Shown: positions 32,442 to 42,244 of the stretch, in pieces | Layout: every line of letters starts with the position of its first letter | Numbering within the stretch: position 1 is the first letter of the stretch | Assembly (NCBI RefSeq): GCF_004114795.1 | Contig: NZ_CP035311.1 | Span: 2,232,001-2,296,000 of the forward strand | Source: Janthinobacterium sp. 17J80-10 | Lineage (GTDB): Bacteria; Pseudomonadota; Gammaproteobacteria; Burkholderiales; Burkholderiaceae_D | DNA: 64,000 nt | Direction of reading: 5' to 3' | The notes under the pieces: model-generated | Databases searched by the model: none | What the model was told of the DNA's origin: nothing | The model's input: only the letters and a program-made list of their open reading frames with translations | Program-made: the position numbers and the translations under genes

Positions 32442-35090
32442 TTAGAGCCGATTGACGCGCACGGCAGTCACTTTGTATTCCGGCGATTTCACCATGCGAT
32501 CACGGTACGGTGACGTAATACGGTTGATCAGCAGCTCAGCGCGATGAAAGCTCGTGAACAATTCGCCAGGCTTGACCGTGCCGGATATACGCAGCGGCAA
32601 GACGGCACTGCCGTGACGGCTGACGAGTTGCACGATTTCACCGCTCTGCAAACCAAGCCTCTGCGCATCACTCAATGCCATGTCAAGCGTATCGGACGCC
32701 TGCAACACCGCATTGGGTGTGCGGTAAGTCATGGTGCCGGCGTTGAAATGGGCGAGCGTGCGACCCGTGGTGAGCATGAACGGGTAGTCGGCGTCGCACT
32801 GTTCGGCCGAGGGGATGTCCGCAATGCACGCCAGCGTCGCGCGCGGGCCAATCGCAAACTGTCCGCCATGCAGGAATGGCGTGCCGGGATGGTCTTCGGC
32901 AGGGCAGGGCCAGTTGATGCTCTCATGCTCCAGGCGGGCATATGACAATCCGGCGCCGGCTGGCCAGACAGTCCTGATTTCATTCCAGATGGCTTGCGGG
33001 CCAGCGAACGAAAATTGGCTGGCGTGCCCCATGCGCGCTGCCAGCTGCTGGATGATCCACCAATCTGGCCGGGAATCGCCGTAGGGCGGGATGGCTTGAC
33101 GCACCCGCTGCACGCGCCGGTCCGAATTCATGAAGGTGCCGTCTTTTTCAAATACGCTGGCAGCGGGCAGGAAGACATGGCCGAAGGCGCGCCCGGTTTC
33201 ATTCATGAACAGGTCCTGAATGATCACCAGGGACAGGTTTCCCAGCGCATGGCCGGTCTGGTTGGCGTTCGCAAGCGTAAGGTACACGTCATAGCCAAAG
33301 GCCCACAATGCCTTGAGCTTGCCCGCAGACGCGGCGTCCATCATCTCCATGAGGTCAAGTCCATGGCTTTCCGGAATCGGCGCCTGCCAGATTGATTCAA
33401 ACCGGGCGCGGGACTGCGGAATCGACTGCGCGCCCGTCAGCGAATTCGGATCACAGCCCATCTGCGCGGCGCCTTGCACATTGTTCTGGCCGCGCAGGGG
33501 ATTGATGCCGGCGCCCGGCTTGCCCAGATTGCCTGTCAGGAGCGCAAGATTGATCAGCGCCATCACACCTTCCGTGCCTTGCGTATGCTCGGTCACCCCC
33601 AGCCCATGAAAACACATGGCAGGCCTGGTGCCTGCGTACAGGCGGGCGGCGGCACGGATCGTGGCGGCAGGAATGCCGCACGCCTGCGCCACTTTTTCCG
33701 GCGCATAGTCGCGAATGAAGGCAGAAAACTTGTCCAGCCCGTCGACGCGCCCGGCGGCAAAATCCTGGTCCAGCAAGCCTTCCTCGACAATCGCTGCCGC
33801 CATGGCATTGAACAGCGCGATATTGTGGCCGATACGCACCGGCAGGTGCAGCGTGGCGTAATCTGCCAGCTCGATGCGGCGCGGGTCGATGACGATCAGT
33901 TGCGCGCCATTGCGCACCGCCTGCTTGACGCGGGCGCCGACGATGGGATGGTTCTCGGTCGGATTGCAACCGCACAGAAGAAAAAGCTGCGTGCGCTCGA
34001 TATCGTCGAAGGAATTGGTCGCCGCGCCGGTGCCCAGCATGGTCTTCAATGCCTTGGCCGAAGGCGTGTGGCAGACGCGGGCGCAGCAATCGACATTGTT
34101 CGTTCCCAGCACCACGCGGGCGAATTTCTGCGCCAGGTAATTTTCCTCGTTGGTGGCGCGGGCCGAACCGAGCACGCCAATGGCATCGGCGCCGTCGCGC
34201 TCCACGATATCCTGCAATCTGGCGGCGGTGTAATCGAGGGCCTCTTCCCAGCTGACAGCTTGCCATTCACCATCCTGGCGCAGCATCGGCGTCGAAGCCC
34301 GGTCCGTAGCATGGTTGAATTCGAAAGCATAACGCCCCTTGACGCACAGGTGCCCGCGGTTGACCGGGCTGTCGGCAGGGCGCACCTGCACCACGCGGTC
34401 GTTTTGGCTGCCGACTTCCATCTGGCAGCCGACGCCGCAGTAGACGCAAGTGCTGCGGGTCCAGCGCTCCGGCGCCGAGCTGCGCTTGTCGAACAGCGCG
34501 CCGCTGGGACAACTGTCGACGCAAGCGCCACAGGAGACGCAGCCACCTTCGAGCAGCGTCTCGGCATCGGGCGCGACGTGCGTCTGTTCGCCGCGTTGCC
34601 AGGTCCACCAGACCGACTGCCCCTGCACCTCATCGCAGATCCGCACGCAACGGTAGCAGCTAATGCAACGGTCCATGTCGACGCCAAGATACGGGTGGCT
34701 ATCGTCATGAAACAGGGCGGGACGCGCCTGGTTGCCCGGAATAACGCCGTATTCGTCGAGCAGGCGATGGAAGGGATGGGCCGGATCCTGCATTACCGCA
34801 TCGGCGGGGTAGTGAGCCGCGAGCAGGGACAGATTGGTGCGGCATAGCGCGCGTAACGCGGGCGTGTCAGTACGGATTGCCATGCCCTCTACCGGCCGTG
34901 CCGTGCAGCTCGCGACCGGACGCGGCTCGCCCGCGACTTCCACCAGGCACAGCCGGCAGGCGCCAGCGGGCTTCAAGCGGGCGTCATGGCAAAGCGCCGG
35001 AATATTGCAGCCGCTTGCCTGGAGCGCCTGCAGAAGCGTTGCGTCGGCGGAACATGCCATTGGCGCGCCATTCAGCGTCAGGCGAAGCAT
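32442..35090 (-). CDS. NAD-type formate dehydrogenase, catalytic (alpha) subunit
   Basis: The protein has 882 residues from MLRLTLNGAP; the frame runs on to 35162 inside the upstream gene. A [2Fe-2S] domain is marked by Cys34, 45, 48 and 62. Two [4Fe-4S] clusters follow (Cys142/145/148/152 and 184/187/190/194), then the bis-MGD enzyme core with its own cluster (Cys215/218/222 and 249). The catalytic pair is Cys340-His341 in ARVCH, a cysteine rather than selenocysteine enzyme. The His/Cys3 cluster site that usually follows the [2Fe-2S] domain is not seen; HYPADAVM stands in its place. It oxidises formate to CO2. It overlaps the upstream flavoprotein subunit gene by 13 bases. Confidence 0.93.
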   Translation of the reverse strand: MLRLTLNGAPMACSADATLLQALQASGCNIPALCHDARLKPAGACRLCLVEVAGEPRPVASCTARPVEGMAIRTDTPALRALCRTNLSLLAAHYPADAVMQDPAHPFHRLLDEYGVIPGNQARPALFHDDSHPYLGVDMDRCISCYRCVRICDEVQGQSVWWTWQRGEQTHVAPDAETLLEGGCVSCGACVDSCPSGALFDKRSSAPERWTRSTCVYCGVGCQMEVGSQNDRVVQVRPADSPVNRGHLCVKGRYAFEFNHATDRASTPMLRQDGEWQAVSWEEALDYTAARLQDIVERDGADAIGVLGSARATNEENYLAQKFARVVLGTNNVDCCARVCHTPSAKALKTMLGTGAATNSFDDIERTQLFLLCGCNPTENHPIVGARVKQAVRNGAQLIVIDPRRIELADYATLHLPVRIGHNIALFNAMAAAIVEEGLLDQDFAAGRVDGLDKFSAFIRDYAPEKVAQACGIPAATIRAAARLYAGTRPAMCFHGLGVTEHTQGTEGVMALINLALLTGNLGKPGAGINPLRGQNNVQGAAQMGCDPNSLTGAQSIPQSRARFESIWQAPIPESHGLDLMEMMDAASAGKLKALWAFGYDVYLTLANANQTGHALGNLSLVIIQDLFMNETGRAFGHVFLPAASVFEKDGTFMNSDRRVQRVRQAIPPYGDSRPDWWIIQQLAARMGHASQFSFAGPQAIWNEIRTVWPAGAGLSYARLEHESINWPCPAEDHPGTPFLHGGQFAIGPRATLACIADIPSAEQCDADYPFMLTTGRTLAHFNAGTMTYRTPNAVLQASDTLDMALSDAQRLGLQSGEIVQLVSRHGSAVLPLRISGTVKPGELFTSFHRAELLINRITSPYRDRMVKSPEYKVTAVRVNRL

Positions 35091-36544
35091 TTTTCCAGCT
35101 CCAGGGGGTAATGCCGCTCGATTGCGCGCGCAAACTCCGCCAATCCCCGTCCGTGGCCGCACAGGCTGGTTGCCAACAGCGCATCGATGAGCGCATCCCA
35201 GCGTGGCCGGCTAATGCGTTCGCCGGCCACAGCGGCTTGCCACATGCGCGCCAGTTCCGGGCTGCCGAGATGGCAGGGCGTGCATTTTCCGCATGATTCC
35301 AGCGCGCCGAAGCGGAATACTTCCGCCATTATTTCTGGAATCGTCGTGTCGTCGGCAAAGGCAATCATGCCGCCATGCCCGACCGCGCAGCCGATGCGTT
35401 GCAGTTCTTCGTGGCAGAAGGGCGTGTCGAGCAGGGCGGGCGGCACCAGGCCGGCGAGCGGACCACCAACCATGAGGCCCAGCAGGCGGCCGCGCTTCAA
35501 GCCGCCGCCGGCCTCGTCGACGATGTGCCGCAGTGGCATGCCGAATTCCACTTCAACCAGGCCCGGGCGACGGAACAGGGAATTCAACGAAACCAGCTTG
35601 GTGCCGCGGCTTGCCAACGTGCCCAAACGGGCGTATGCCTGGGCGCCATGCGTCACGATCCAGGGCACGGCACACAGGGTTTCGACATTGTTGACCAGGG
35701 TCGGCAGATTGAACAGGCCGTATTCGGCAATCTGCGGCGGGCGCAGACGTACTTCCGGGCGCTTTCCTTCGATCGCGTTCAGCATGGCGGTTTCCTCGCC
35801 ACAGACATAGCTGCCCTGGCCGATGATCATTTCGATCTCGAAGCGATGCGGTGAATCCAGCACCTGCGGCCCCAGCCATCCTGCTTCATGCGCTTGCTGC
35901 AGCGCCGAAGCCAGGCTCGCCTGTGCACCCGGGTATTCCTTGCGCAGGTAGATATAGCCATGTTCGGCGCCCACCGCCAGTGCGGCGATCAGCATGGCTT
36001 CGATCAGGAGAAACGGGTCGTCTTCCATCAGCATGCGGTCGCTGAAGGTGCCCGGATCGCCTTCATCGGCATTGGCCACGACATATTTGCGGGGGCCGCT
36101 TGCCGCCGCCACCGCAGCCCACTTCCGTCCGGTGGGAAAGCCGGCGCCGCCGCGTCCGCGCAAGCCTGATTCGGCGATCGAAGCGATCAAGGCGGCAGGG
36201 GGCATGTCCAGGGCTTGTCGCAGCGCCGCGCCGCCGCCGTTCGCCAGGTACGACGCCAGGCTGTGTACACCGCCATTGCGGAGATTGCCTAAAAGAACAG
36301 TCTCGCGTGCCAGCGCTTCGACATGGGGGCGGGCGTTGTCGCCGAATGCTGCGGGCGCCTGGTAGCAACGACCAAGGCAATAAATGGCCGGCATGCGGGC
36401 ATGCGCCTGCGCCCAGCGCTGCGAATCTTCCTTGCGCGCGGCAAAGCACGCAAGGCCCTGGCAGGCATGGCCAGTCAGCGGCACCTGATTCAGGTGGTAA
36501 TAGCTGCGGTTGGGACCGTGCGGCAACGTCGCGGAATGCGCCAT
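35078..36544 (-). CDS. NAD-type formate dehydrogenase, flavoprotein (beta) subunit with short NuoE-like head
   Basis: The protein has 488 residues from MAHSATLP; GGAGAG lies six bases before the start. The head carries Cys28-x4-Cys33 and Cys56-x3-Cys60, the NuoE [2Fe-2S] spacing but with a shortened gap between pairs and no full thioredoxin-like fold. The NuoF-like part follows: GLRGRGGAGFPTGRKW (NADH site), ANADEGDPGTFSDRMLMEDDPFLLIEAM, GQGSYVCGEETAM and the [4Fe-4S] site SCGKCTPC. It takes electrons from the catalytic subunit to NAD+. No separate gamma subunit or fdhD was seen here. It is first in the operon, behind an FNR box at 36604-36617. Confidence 0.92.
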   Translation of the reverse strand: MAHSATLPHGPNRSYYHLNQVPLTGHACQGLACFAARKEDSQRWAQAHARMPAIYCLGRCYQAPAAFGDNARPHVEALARETVLLGNLRNGGVHSLASYLANGGGAALRQALDMPPAALIASIAESGLRGRGGAGFPTGRKWAAVAAASGPRKYVVANADEGDPGTFSDRMLMEDDPFLLIEAMLIAALAVGAEHGYIYLRKEYPGAQASLASALQQAHEAGWLGPQVLDSPHRFEIEMIIGQGSYVCGEETAMLNAIEGKRPEVRLRPPQIAEYGLFNLPTLVNNVETLCAVPWIVTHGAQAYARLGTLASRGTKLVSLNSLFRRPGLVEVEFGMPLRHIVDEAGGGLKRGRLLGLMVGGPLAGLVPPALLDTPFCHEELQRIGCAVGHGGMIAFADDTTIPEIMAEVFRFGALESCGKCTPCHLGSPELARMWQAAVAGERISRPRWDALIDALLATSLCGHGRGLAEFARAIERHYPLELEKCFA

Positions 36545-36576
36545 TTTCTCTCCGCTTTGGGAGTGGGAGAACGCCG

Positions 36577-36582
36577 ATGGTA
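36577..36582 (-). promoter_or_regulatory. Possible -10 element of the formate dehydrogenase operon
   Basis: TACCAT on the minus strand. Its predicted start (near 36570) puts the FNR box centre at about -41, the classic class II activator position. The hexamer alone is weak. Confidence 0.4.
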
Positions 36583-36603
36583 AGAGTTGGCGCATCTCGG
36601 CTT

Positions 36604-36617
36604 TTGATGAAAATCAA
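36604..36617. promoter_or_regulatory. FNR/Crp-family box, perfect consensus
   Basis: TTGAT-GAAA-ATCAA matches the FNR/ANR consensus TTGAT-N4-ATCAA at all ten defined positions. It lies 60 bases before the formate dehydrogenase start and 142 before the ABC transporter start, so low-oxygen activation of the leftward operon is the simplest reading. Confidence 0.8.
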
Positions 36618-36723
36618 AGTAGATTCTGCTCGAACGCCAAGACCATTTTTGAATAGCGATATCTAATCGGAATCAACCGGGCTCGCCATATGCTTGCCGG
36701 CATGAACTGAAAGGAGTGCAGCA

Positions 36724-36756
36724 ATGGCGCAATTCCGTCGGCGTGGGCAGGACTAG
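36724..36756 (+). CDS. Ten-residue leader peptide upstream of the ABC exporter
   Basis: ATG to TAG encodes [16 protein letters not shown] (36711-36716) lies seven bases before it, a better site than that of the ABC gene, whose ATG (36759) begins two bases after this stop codon and has only AGGA (36749-36752) inside the leader. This arrangement could couple exporter translation to leader translation. It may be coincidental. Confidence 0.4.
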   Translation: MAQFRRRGQD

Positions 36757-36758
36757 CC

Positions 36759-37496
36759 ATGGTTGGCCAGGCCAAGCCGGAAGCGGCCGTGCCACGCCCG
36801 GTCTTCGAAGCCCGCGGCCTTACCAAGGTCTATCAAATGGGGGATGTGCAAGTGCAGGCATTACGCGGCGTCGATCTTGATCTGTACGCAGGCGAGCTGG
36901 TTGTGCTGCTGGGCCCGTCGGGAAGCGGCAAGTCGACCCTGCTCAATATCCTGGGCGGCCTGGATACGCCGACCAGCGGGACATTGCGGTATGCCGGGCG
37001 CGAGCTGAATCTGGCGGATGACGCCGCAATGACCCAGTATCGGCGCACGTACATCGGCTTTGTATTCCAGTTTTACAACCTCATTCCCAGCCTCACCGCG
37101 CGGGAAAACGTCGCTTTGGTAACCGAGATCGCCACCAATCCGATGTCGCCGGAAGAAGCGCTTTCCCTGGTGGGGTTGGGCGAACGCCTCGATCATTTCC
37201 CGGCCCAGATGTCCGGCGGCGAGCAGCAGCGTGTCGCCATCGCCCGGGCAGTCGCCAAGCGCCCGCAGGTGCTGTTGTGCGACGAGCCAACCGGTGCGCT
37301 CGACGCCCAGACCGGCGTGATGGTGCTTGACGTCATTGCCCGCGTCAATCGCGATCTCGGCACGACCACTGTGGTGATCACGCACAATGCCGTGATTGCC
37401 GCCATGGCCGATCGCGTCCTTTATTTCGGCAACGGGCTGGTGACGCGTATCGAGCGCAACCTGCAAAAAAAGCTTGCCGCGGAGCTGAGCTGGTGA
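36759..37496 (+). CDS. ABC exporter ATP-binding subunit (LolD/MacB/DevA-like)
   Basis: The protein has 245 residues. Walker [12 protein letters not shown], the [13 protein letters not shown] segment typical of the MacB/LolD group, signature [14 protein letters not shown] and Walker [13 protein letters not shown] are all present. It powers the FtsX-type permease downstream; the stop overlaps the permease GTG start (GTGA). With the permease and the adaptor it forms a three-gene export system resembling DevABC or MacAB-type pumps that act on substrates at the periplasmic face. The substrate is unknown. It is preceded by a possible 10-residue leader. Confidence 0.92.
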   Translation: MVGQAKPEAAVPRPVFEARGLTKVYQMGDVQVQALRGVDLDLYAGELVVLLGPSGSGKSTLLNILGGLDTPTSGTLRYAGRELNLADDAAMTQYRRTYIGFVFQFYNLIPSLTARENVALVTEIATNPMSPEEALSLVGLGERLDHFPAQMSGGEQQRVAIARAVAKRPQVLLCDEPTGALDAQTGVMVLDVIARVNRDLGTTTVVITHNAVIAAMADRVLYFGNGLVTRIERNLQKKLAAELSW

Positions 37497-39856
37497 AGGC
37501 GCTGAACCGAAAGCTATGGCGCGACCTGGCGCAAATGAAGAGCCAGGCGCTGGCAATTGCCTTGGTGGTGACATGCGGCGTCGCCACCTTCGTCATGTTC
37601 TTGAGCACACTTGCGGCGCTGCGCGCAACGCAGGAAAGCTTTTACCGCGAATACCGCTTTGCCGAGGTGTTTGCCACGCTCAAGCGCGCGCCGGAATCGC
37701 TGCGTCAGCGCCTGCAGGATATTCCAGGCGTGGGCCAGGTGGAAACCAGGGTGGTGGCGCAAGTGCGCCTGGACATGCCGGACTTTCCCCAGCCGGTGGC
37801 GGCCCTGATGGTGTCGGTGCCGGACAGCGGCAGCCACGGCTTGAATGCATTGTATTTGCGCGAGGGTCGGTTGCCGCTCGCCGGGCGGCCGGATGAAGTG
37901 GTGGCGAGCGCGCCGTTTGCCCAGGCGCACGGCTTGCAACCGGGCGCCCGGTTTTATGCCATTCTGAATGGCCGACGCCAGCAGTTGACGATGGTGGGCA
38001 CGGCGCTGTCGCCGGAATTCATCCAGCAGATGCGGCCGGGCTCGGCGTTCCCCGATTACAAGCGTTATGGCGTGATGTGGATGGGGCGGCGCGCGCTCGG
38101 CCAGGCATACGACATGCATGGCGCCTTCAATGACTTGACGCTGAGCCTGAGCCAGGGCGCGGGCAGCCAAATCGTCATCGATCGCATCGACGAATTACTG
38201 AAACCCTTTGGCGGGCAGGGCGCCTACACCCGCAAGGATCAGCTCTCGCATCGTTTCCTCAGCCAGGAGTTGCAGCAATTGGGCGTTCTGGCAAGCCTGT
38301 TCCCGGTCATTTTCATGGGGATCGCGACGTTTTTACTGAATGTGGTGATCGGGCGGCTCGTGACGCTGCAGCGCGAGCAGGTCGCCACACTCAAGGCTTT
38401 TGGCTACAGCAATATTGAAGTGCTGGGGCATTACCTGAAGATGGTGTCGGTGATCGTCCTGCTGGGCGCAGCAGGCGGAATTCTGTTTGGGGTCTGGCTG
38501 GGCAAGGCGCTCGCCGGCATCTATATGGCGTTCTACCACTTTCCCTATTTGCGGTTTGCCTTGCAGCCTGTAACGCTGCTGGAAGCGGTTGCAGCCAGCC
38601 TGGCGGCGGCGGTTTCAGGCACCGTATTTGCCGTATGGCGTGTGGCCACCTTGCGGCCTGCCGAGGCAATGCGTCCCGAGCCGCCGCAACGCTATCGCGA
38701 GACCTGGCTGGAAAAGCTGGGAGTCAAGCGCTGGCTGTCGCAGCCTGCGCGCATGATCGTTCGCCACATCCAGCGACAGCGAATCAAATCCTTGCTCACC
38801 GTGTTCGGCATTGCCCTGGCCGGCGGGATTATCCTCACATCCTTGTTCCAGCGTGATACGGTGAGCTACATGGTCGACATCCAGTTCGGCAGGGCGCAGC
38901 GCCAGGATCTCATGATCGTTTTTACAGATCCGACCGCTTATCGCGCCCGTTTCGATTTGCTTGGCTTGCCGGAAATAAAGCACGTGGAGGTATTCAGGGC
39001 AGTACCGGTTCGCCTGCGTCATGGATCTCGCAGTTATCGCACGAATATACAGGGCATGGAGCCGCGCGGCGATCTCCAGCGCCTGCTTGACACCAATCTG
39101 CATCCCGTCGATTTGCCTGCGGAAGGGCTCCTGCTGACCGATTTTCTTGCCACTTTGCTCGATGTGCGCGTCGGCGACGCCGTCGTAGTGGAGGTGCTGG
39201 AAGGCGCCCGGCCTGTGCGCGAGACGGTTGTCGCCGGCGTGGTAAAGGAGTACCTGGGGGTGTCCGGGTATCTGGACCTCGCCGCCCTGAACCGCTTCAT
39301 GCAGGAGGGGCCGACGCTTTCCGGGGCCTATCTCAGCGTTGATCGGGACCATTTCGATACGCTATATGCCAGGCTGAAGAACATGCCGCGCGTGGCAACC
39401 ATCACCGAGCGCATCCAGGAGATTCGCAACTTTCACCGCGTGATGCAGGAAACCATGCTGTTTTTTACTTATATCGCCACCGTTTTTTCGATCATCATTG
39501 CTTTCGGCGTCATCTACAACAGCGCCCGCATCGCCCTTGCCGAACGCGGGCGCGAACTCGCCAGCCTGCGGGTCATGGGATTTACCCGGGCCGAAATCGC
39601 CTACATCTTGCTCGGTGAGCTTGGCATACTCACCCTGATTGCGATTCCTTTCGGCCTGTGGCTCGGGCGATTGATGTGCCATTACATCGCGCATACCATG
39701 CAAAACGACCTGTTTCGCGTGCCAGTGGTGCTGGTGCCGCAAACCTATGCCTTTGCCACGGTAGTGGTGCTGGCCTCAGCGCTGTTGTCGGGACTGGCGG
39801 TGCGGCGCCGCCTCGACCAGCTTGACCTGATTGGCGTTCTGAAGGCGGCGGAATAA
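37493..39856 (+). CDS. Large FtsX-type ABC permease, two FtsX units
   Basis: The protein has 787 residues, starting at GTG 37493 inside the upstream stop. An N-terminal membrane segment ([22 protein letters not shown]) is followed by a periplasmic domain of about 200 residues. A first FtsX unit (from about [41 protein letters not shown]) is then followed by a second periplasmic domain and a second FtsX unit ([44 protein letters not shown]). The doubled layout matches large macrolide-type permeases that work with a HlyD adaptor. It lies between the ATPase and adaptor genes with no gap of note. Confidence 0.9.
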   Translation: MKALNRKLWRDLAQMKSQALAIALVVTCGVATFVMFLSTLAALRATQESFYREYRFAEVFATLKRAPESLRQRLQDIPGVGQVETRVVAQVRLDMPDFPQPVAALMVSVPDSGSHGLNALYLREGRLPLAGRPDEVVASAPFAQAHGLQPGARFYAILNGRRQQLTMVGTALSPEFIQQMRPGSAFPDYKRYGVMWMGRRALGQAYDMHGAFNDLTLSLSQGAGSQIVIDRIDELLKPFGGQGAYTRKDQLSHRFLSQELQQLGVLASLFPVIFMGIATFLLNVVIGRLVTLQREQVATLKAFGYSNIEVLGHYLKMVSVIVLLGAAGGILFGVWLGKALAGIYMAFYHFPYLRFALQPVTLLEAVAASLAAAVSGTVFAVWRVATLRPAEAMRPEPPQRYRETWLEKLGVKRWLSQPARMIVRHIQRQRIKSLLTVFGIALAGGIILTSLFQRDTVSYMVDIQFGRAQRQDLMIVFTDPTAYRARFDLLGLPEIKHVEVFRAVPVRLRHGSRSYRTNIQGMEPRGDLQRLLDTNLHPVDLPAEGLLLTDFLATLLDVRVGDAVVVEVLEGARPVRETVVAGVVKEYLGVSGYLDLAALNRFMQEGPTLSGAYLSVDRDHFDTLYARLKNMPRVATITERIQEIRNFHRVMQETMLFFTYIATVFSIIIAFGVIYNSARIALAERGRELASLRVMGFTRAEIAYILLGELGILTLIAIPFGLWLGRLMCHYIAHTMQNDLFRVPVVLVPQTYAFATVVVLASALLSGLAVRRRLDQLDLIGVLKAAE

Positions 39857-39858
39857 AA

Positions 39859-41055
39859 ATGTCCACTGTCGTGCAATGGCGTCGCGCCACCTTCCTTGTA
39901 CTGATCACGGCCCTCATCGCCTGGGGCTTGTATATCGGATTTCGGCGGCAACCCGTCGAAGTGGAAGTCGGTACAGCGCGCCATGGGCCATTGCAAGTCA
40001 CCGTGCAGCAAGAGGGGCGAACGCGCGTCGTTGACAGGTATGCCGTTACCGCACCGGTAAGCGGCTATGCGCGACGCATTCAATTGGCGGTGGGGGACGC
40101 CGTCGAACGTGGCGCCATGCTGGTTGAGCTGGAGCCGGCACGCGCTGAAATCCTGGATGCGCGGCGACGCGCCGAGGCACAAGCCCGCATCGCCGCCGCG
40201 GCAACGAACGTCAATGTTGCCGAGCAGCGTGTCAGTGCGGCAGTCAGCAATGCCGACATTGCTCAAAAGGAGCTCCAGCGCGTGCGTGCATTGCGCCAGG
40301 GCGGCCATGTCAGTGCAGCAGCCGAAGACCGCGCCGCCACAACGGCCCAAAGCAGTGCTGCGGAATTGCGCTCCGCCCGGTTTTCCGTTTCCACGGCACG
40401 TTATGAACTTGAAGCGGCGCGTACGGCATTGAAGTATGCTGCCCTTGGCGGCACGGGCACACCGATTGCCGTTCGCTCTCCCGAGAGCGGGCAGGTACTC
40501 AAGATCGCGCACAAGAGCGAGGGCACGGTTGCAGCCGGCCAGCCGCTGATCGAAATCGGCAACCCGCGCGCACTGGAGGTGGAAGTGGATTTGCTGTCGG
40601 CGGACGCCGTGCGCATTCATCCGGGAACACGCGTCTTATTCGAACGCTGGGGCGGCGATGGCGTGCTTGAAGGCGTAGTCAAGGTTGTCGAGCCAGGCGC
40701 CTTTACCAAAATTTCCGCCCTGGGCGTGGAAGAGCAGCGTGTGTGGGTGATTGTTGCCTTCACGTCGCCGTCCGCGACATGGCAGCGGCTGGGCGACGGG
40801 TACCGGGTCGAAGCCAGCTTTATCATTTGGGAAGGCAACGATGTCTTGCAAATCCCTGCCAGCGCTTTGTTTCGTGATGGCAATGGCTGGGCAGCGTATG
40901 TCGTCATGCAGGACCACGCTGTCAAGCGGCGCGTGGAGATCGGCAAACGCAATGCCCTGGCCGCGCAAGTGCTAGCGGGAATCAGGGCGGATGAACAAGT
41001 CATTGTCCATCCGGACGACCGGGTGCGGGAGAACGTGACAGTTGCGGCAAAGTAG
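39859..41055 (+). CDS. HlyD/MFP-family periplasmic adaptor of the ABC exporter
   Basis: The protein has 398 residues: an N-terminal membrane anchor (FLVLITALIAWGLYIGF, about 11-27), a biotinyl-lipoyl-like half motif (APVSGYARRIQLAVGDAVERGAMLVELEP), a helical hairpin (about 95-180), the second lipoyl half (RSPESGQVLKIAHKSEGTVAAGQPLIEIG), then beta-barrel and membrane-proximal domains. It bridges the permease to an outer-membrane channel; no TolC-type gene is present here. ATG follows the permease stop by two bases, so it is co-translated. The family is DevB/MacA-like. Confidence 0.9.
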   Translation: MSTVVQWRRATFLVLITALIAWGLYIGFRRQPVEVEVGTARHGPLQVTVQQEGRTRVVDRYAVTAPVSGYARRIQLAVGDAVERGAMLVELEPARAEILDARRRAEAQARIAAAATNVNVAEQRVSAAVSNADIAQKELQRVRALRQGGHVSAAAEDRAATTAQSSAAELRSARFSVSTARYELEAARTALKYAALGGTGTPIAVRSPESGQVLKIAHKSEGTVAAGQPLIEIGNPRALEVEVDLLSADAVRIHPGTRVLFERWGGDGVLEGVVKVVEPGAFTKISALGVEEQRVWVIVAFTSPSATWQRLGDGYRVEASFIIWEGNDVLQIPASALFRDGNGWAAYVVMQDHAVKRRVEIGKRNALAAQVLAGIRADEQVIVHPDDRVRENVTVAAK

Positions 41056-41117
41056 CTGGTTACAATGCGCGGTGCCAGCAACGAGGCAAGCATCCAGCGG
41101 AAAAAGCGCCGGTTTGG

Positions 41118-42077
41118 CTAATGCAATTCCGACGTGCCGGGCGCATGGATCTGGTATCTGTTGCCGCCCGCTTTTTTTGCCTGGTACATTGCCTTGTCTG
41201 CCTGGCTCAGCAACACTTCCGGGTCGTCACAGCCGTTCGGATAGATGGCGATACCCACGCTCGCATAGGTATGGATAATTTGTCCATCGAGCACGAATTG
41301 TTGGGAAAGCCCCTCCAGAAGCTTATTGGCCATGGCCAAAATAACCTCGATTCCCTGGATATCCTTGACCAGTATGGCAAATTCATCTCCCCCCATTCGC
41401 GCGATCACATCGTCCTTCCTGACCGCAGAGCGCAACCTTTCGGCGACGGCTACCAGCAATCCATCGCCAATCGAATGCCCGAGCGTATCGTTAATGTCCT
41501 TGAAGCGGTCAAGATCGATGAACAGAAGCCCAAGCGTGCGTTGGTTTCGCTTCGCCTGAAACATCGCTTGCTGCTGTTCACTCAGAAAGTAGGCGCGATT
41601 CGACAATCCCGTGAGGACGTCATGGTAGGCGAGAAAGGATTCCCGTTCCTGCTCCTGGGAGCGAGGAGTAATGTCATGCTGGATGGCGATGAAATGCGTA
41701 ATGTTACCGTCGTTATCGTGTAAAGGCGTGATGATTTCGTCGACCGTGTACAGCATGCCGTCCTTGCGCCGGTCGACCAGAATGCCGCGCCAGGTCTTGC
41801 CGGACATGATCGTATGCCACATGTCACTGTAAAACATATGGCTTTGCTTTCCGGAGTTCAGCTTGGCCGGAGAACAGCCGATAAGTTCCGCTTCAGAATA
41901 GCCGGACAATTGGCTAAAAGCCTCGTTCGCCCAAACGATTTTGCCCGCTTGATCGGTAATGACAACGGCGTTGGCAGTACATTTAAAAGCCTTCGCCAGC
42001 GTTGCATCGGCAATTGGCTGAAAAACTGGCCTGGAAAGAGCGGGTTCCGTTTGCATGGGCGAAGTCTGTTGAAGCAA
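41118..42077 (-). CDS. PAS-GGDEF diguanylate cyclase
   Basis: The protein has 319 residues (or 312 from Met8, 42056). A PAS domain (about 30-140, with TDQAGKIVWANEAFSQLSGYSEAELIG and FIAIQHDIT) precedes a GGDEF domain with the intact active-site motif GGDEF and an inhibitory I-site, RKDD, five residues before it. It should make cyclic di-GMP and be subject to product inhibition. There is no membrane segment, so it is cytosolic. It is convergent with the ABC exporter operon. Confidence 0.92.
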   Translation of the reverse strand: MLQQTSPMQTEPALSRPVFQPIADATLAKAFKCTANAVVITDQAGKIVWANEAFSQLSGYSEAELIGCSPAKLNSGKQSHMFYSDMWHTIMSGKTWRGILVDRRKDGMLYTVDEIITPLHDNDGNITHFIAIQHDITPRSQEQERESFLAYHDVLTGLSNRAYFLSEQQQAMFQAKRNQRTLGLLFIDLDRFKDINDTLGHSIGDGLLVAVAERLRSAVRKDDVIARMGGDEFAILVKDIQGIEVILAMANKLLEGLSQQFVLDGQIIHTYASVGIAIYPNGCDDPEVLLSQADKAMYQAKKAGGNRYQIHAPGTSELH

Positions 42078-42244
42078 TGGAATACATGCACATGGGATTA
42101 AAGCAGCCCAATGGCAATTGCCAAGCGAGTGCCCATTCCAAGTGACACATTAGACAGGAAAACAGTTAAAGAAGTCCCGGTGGTCAAGTCCGGGGCAGCC
42201 TATACCGGCAAATAGGCACGTCGAGATTGGCGTTGCTGCAGGGG

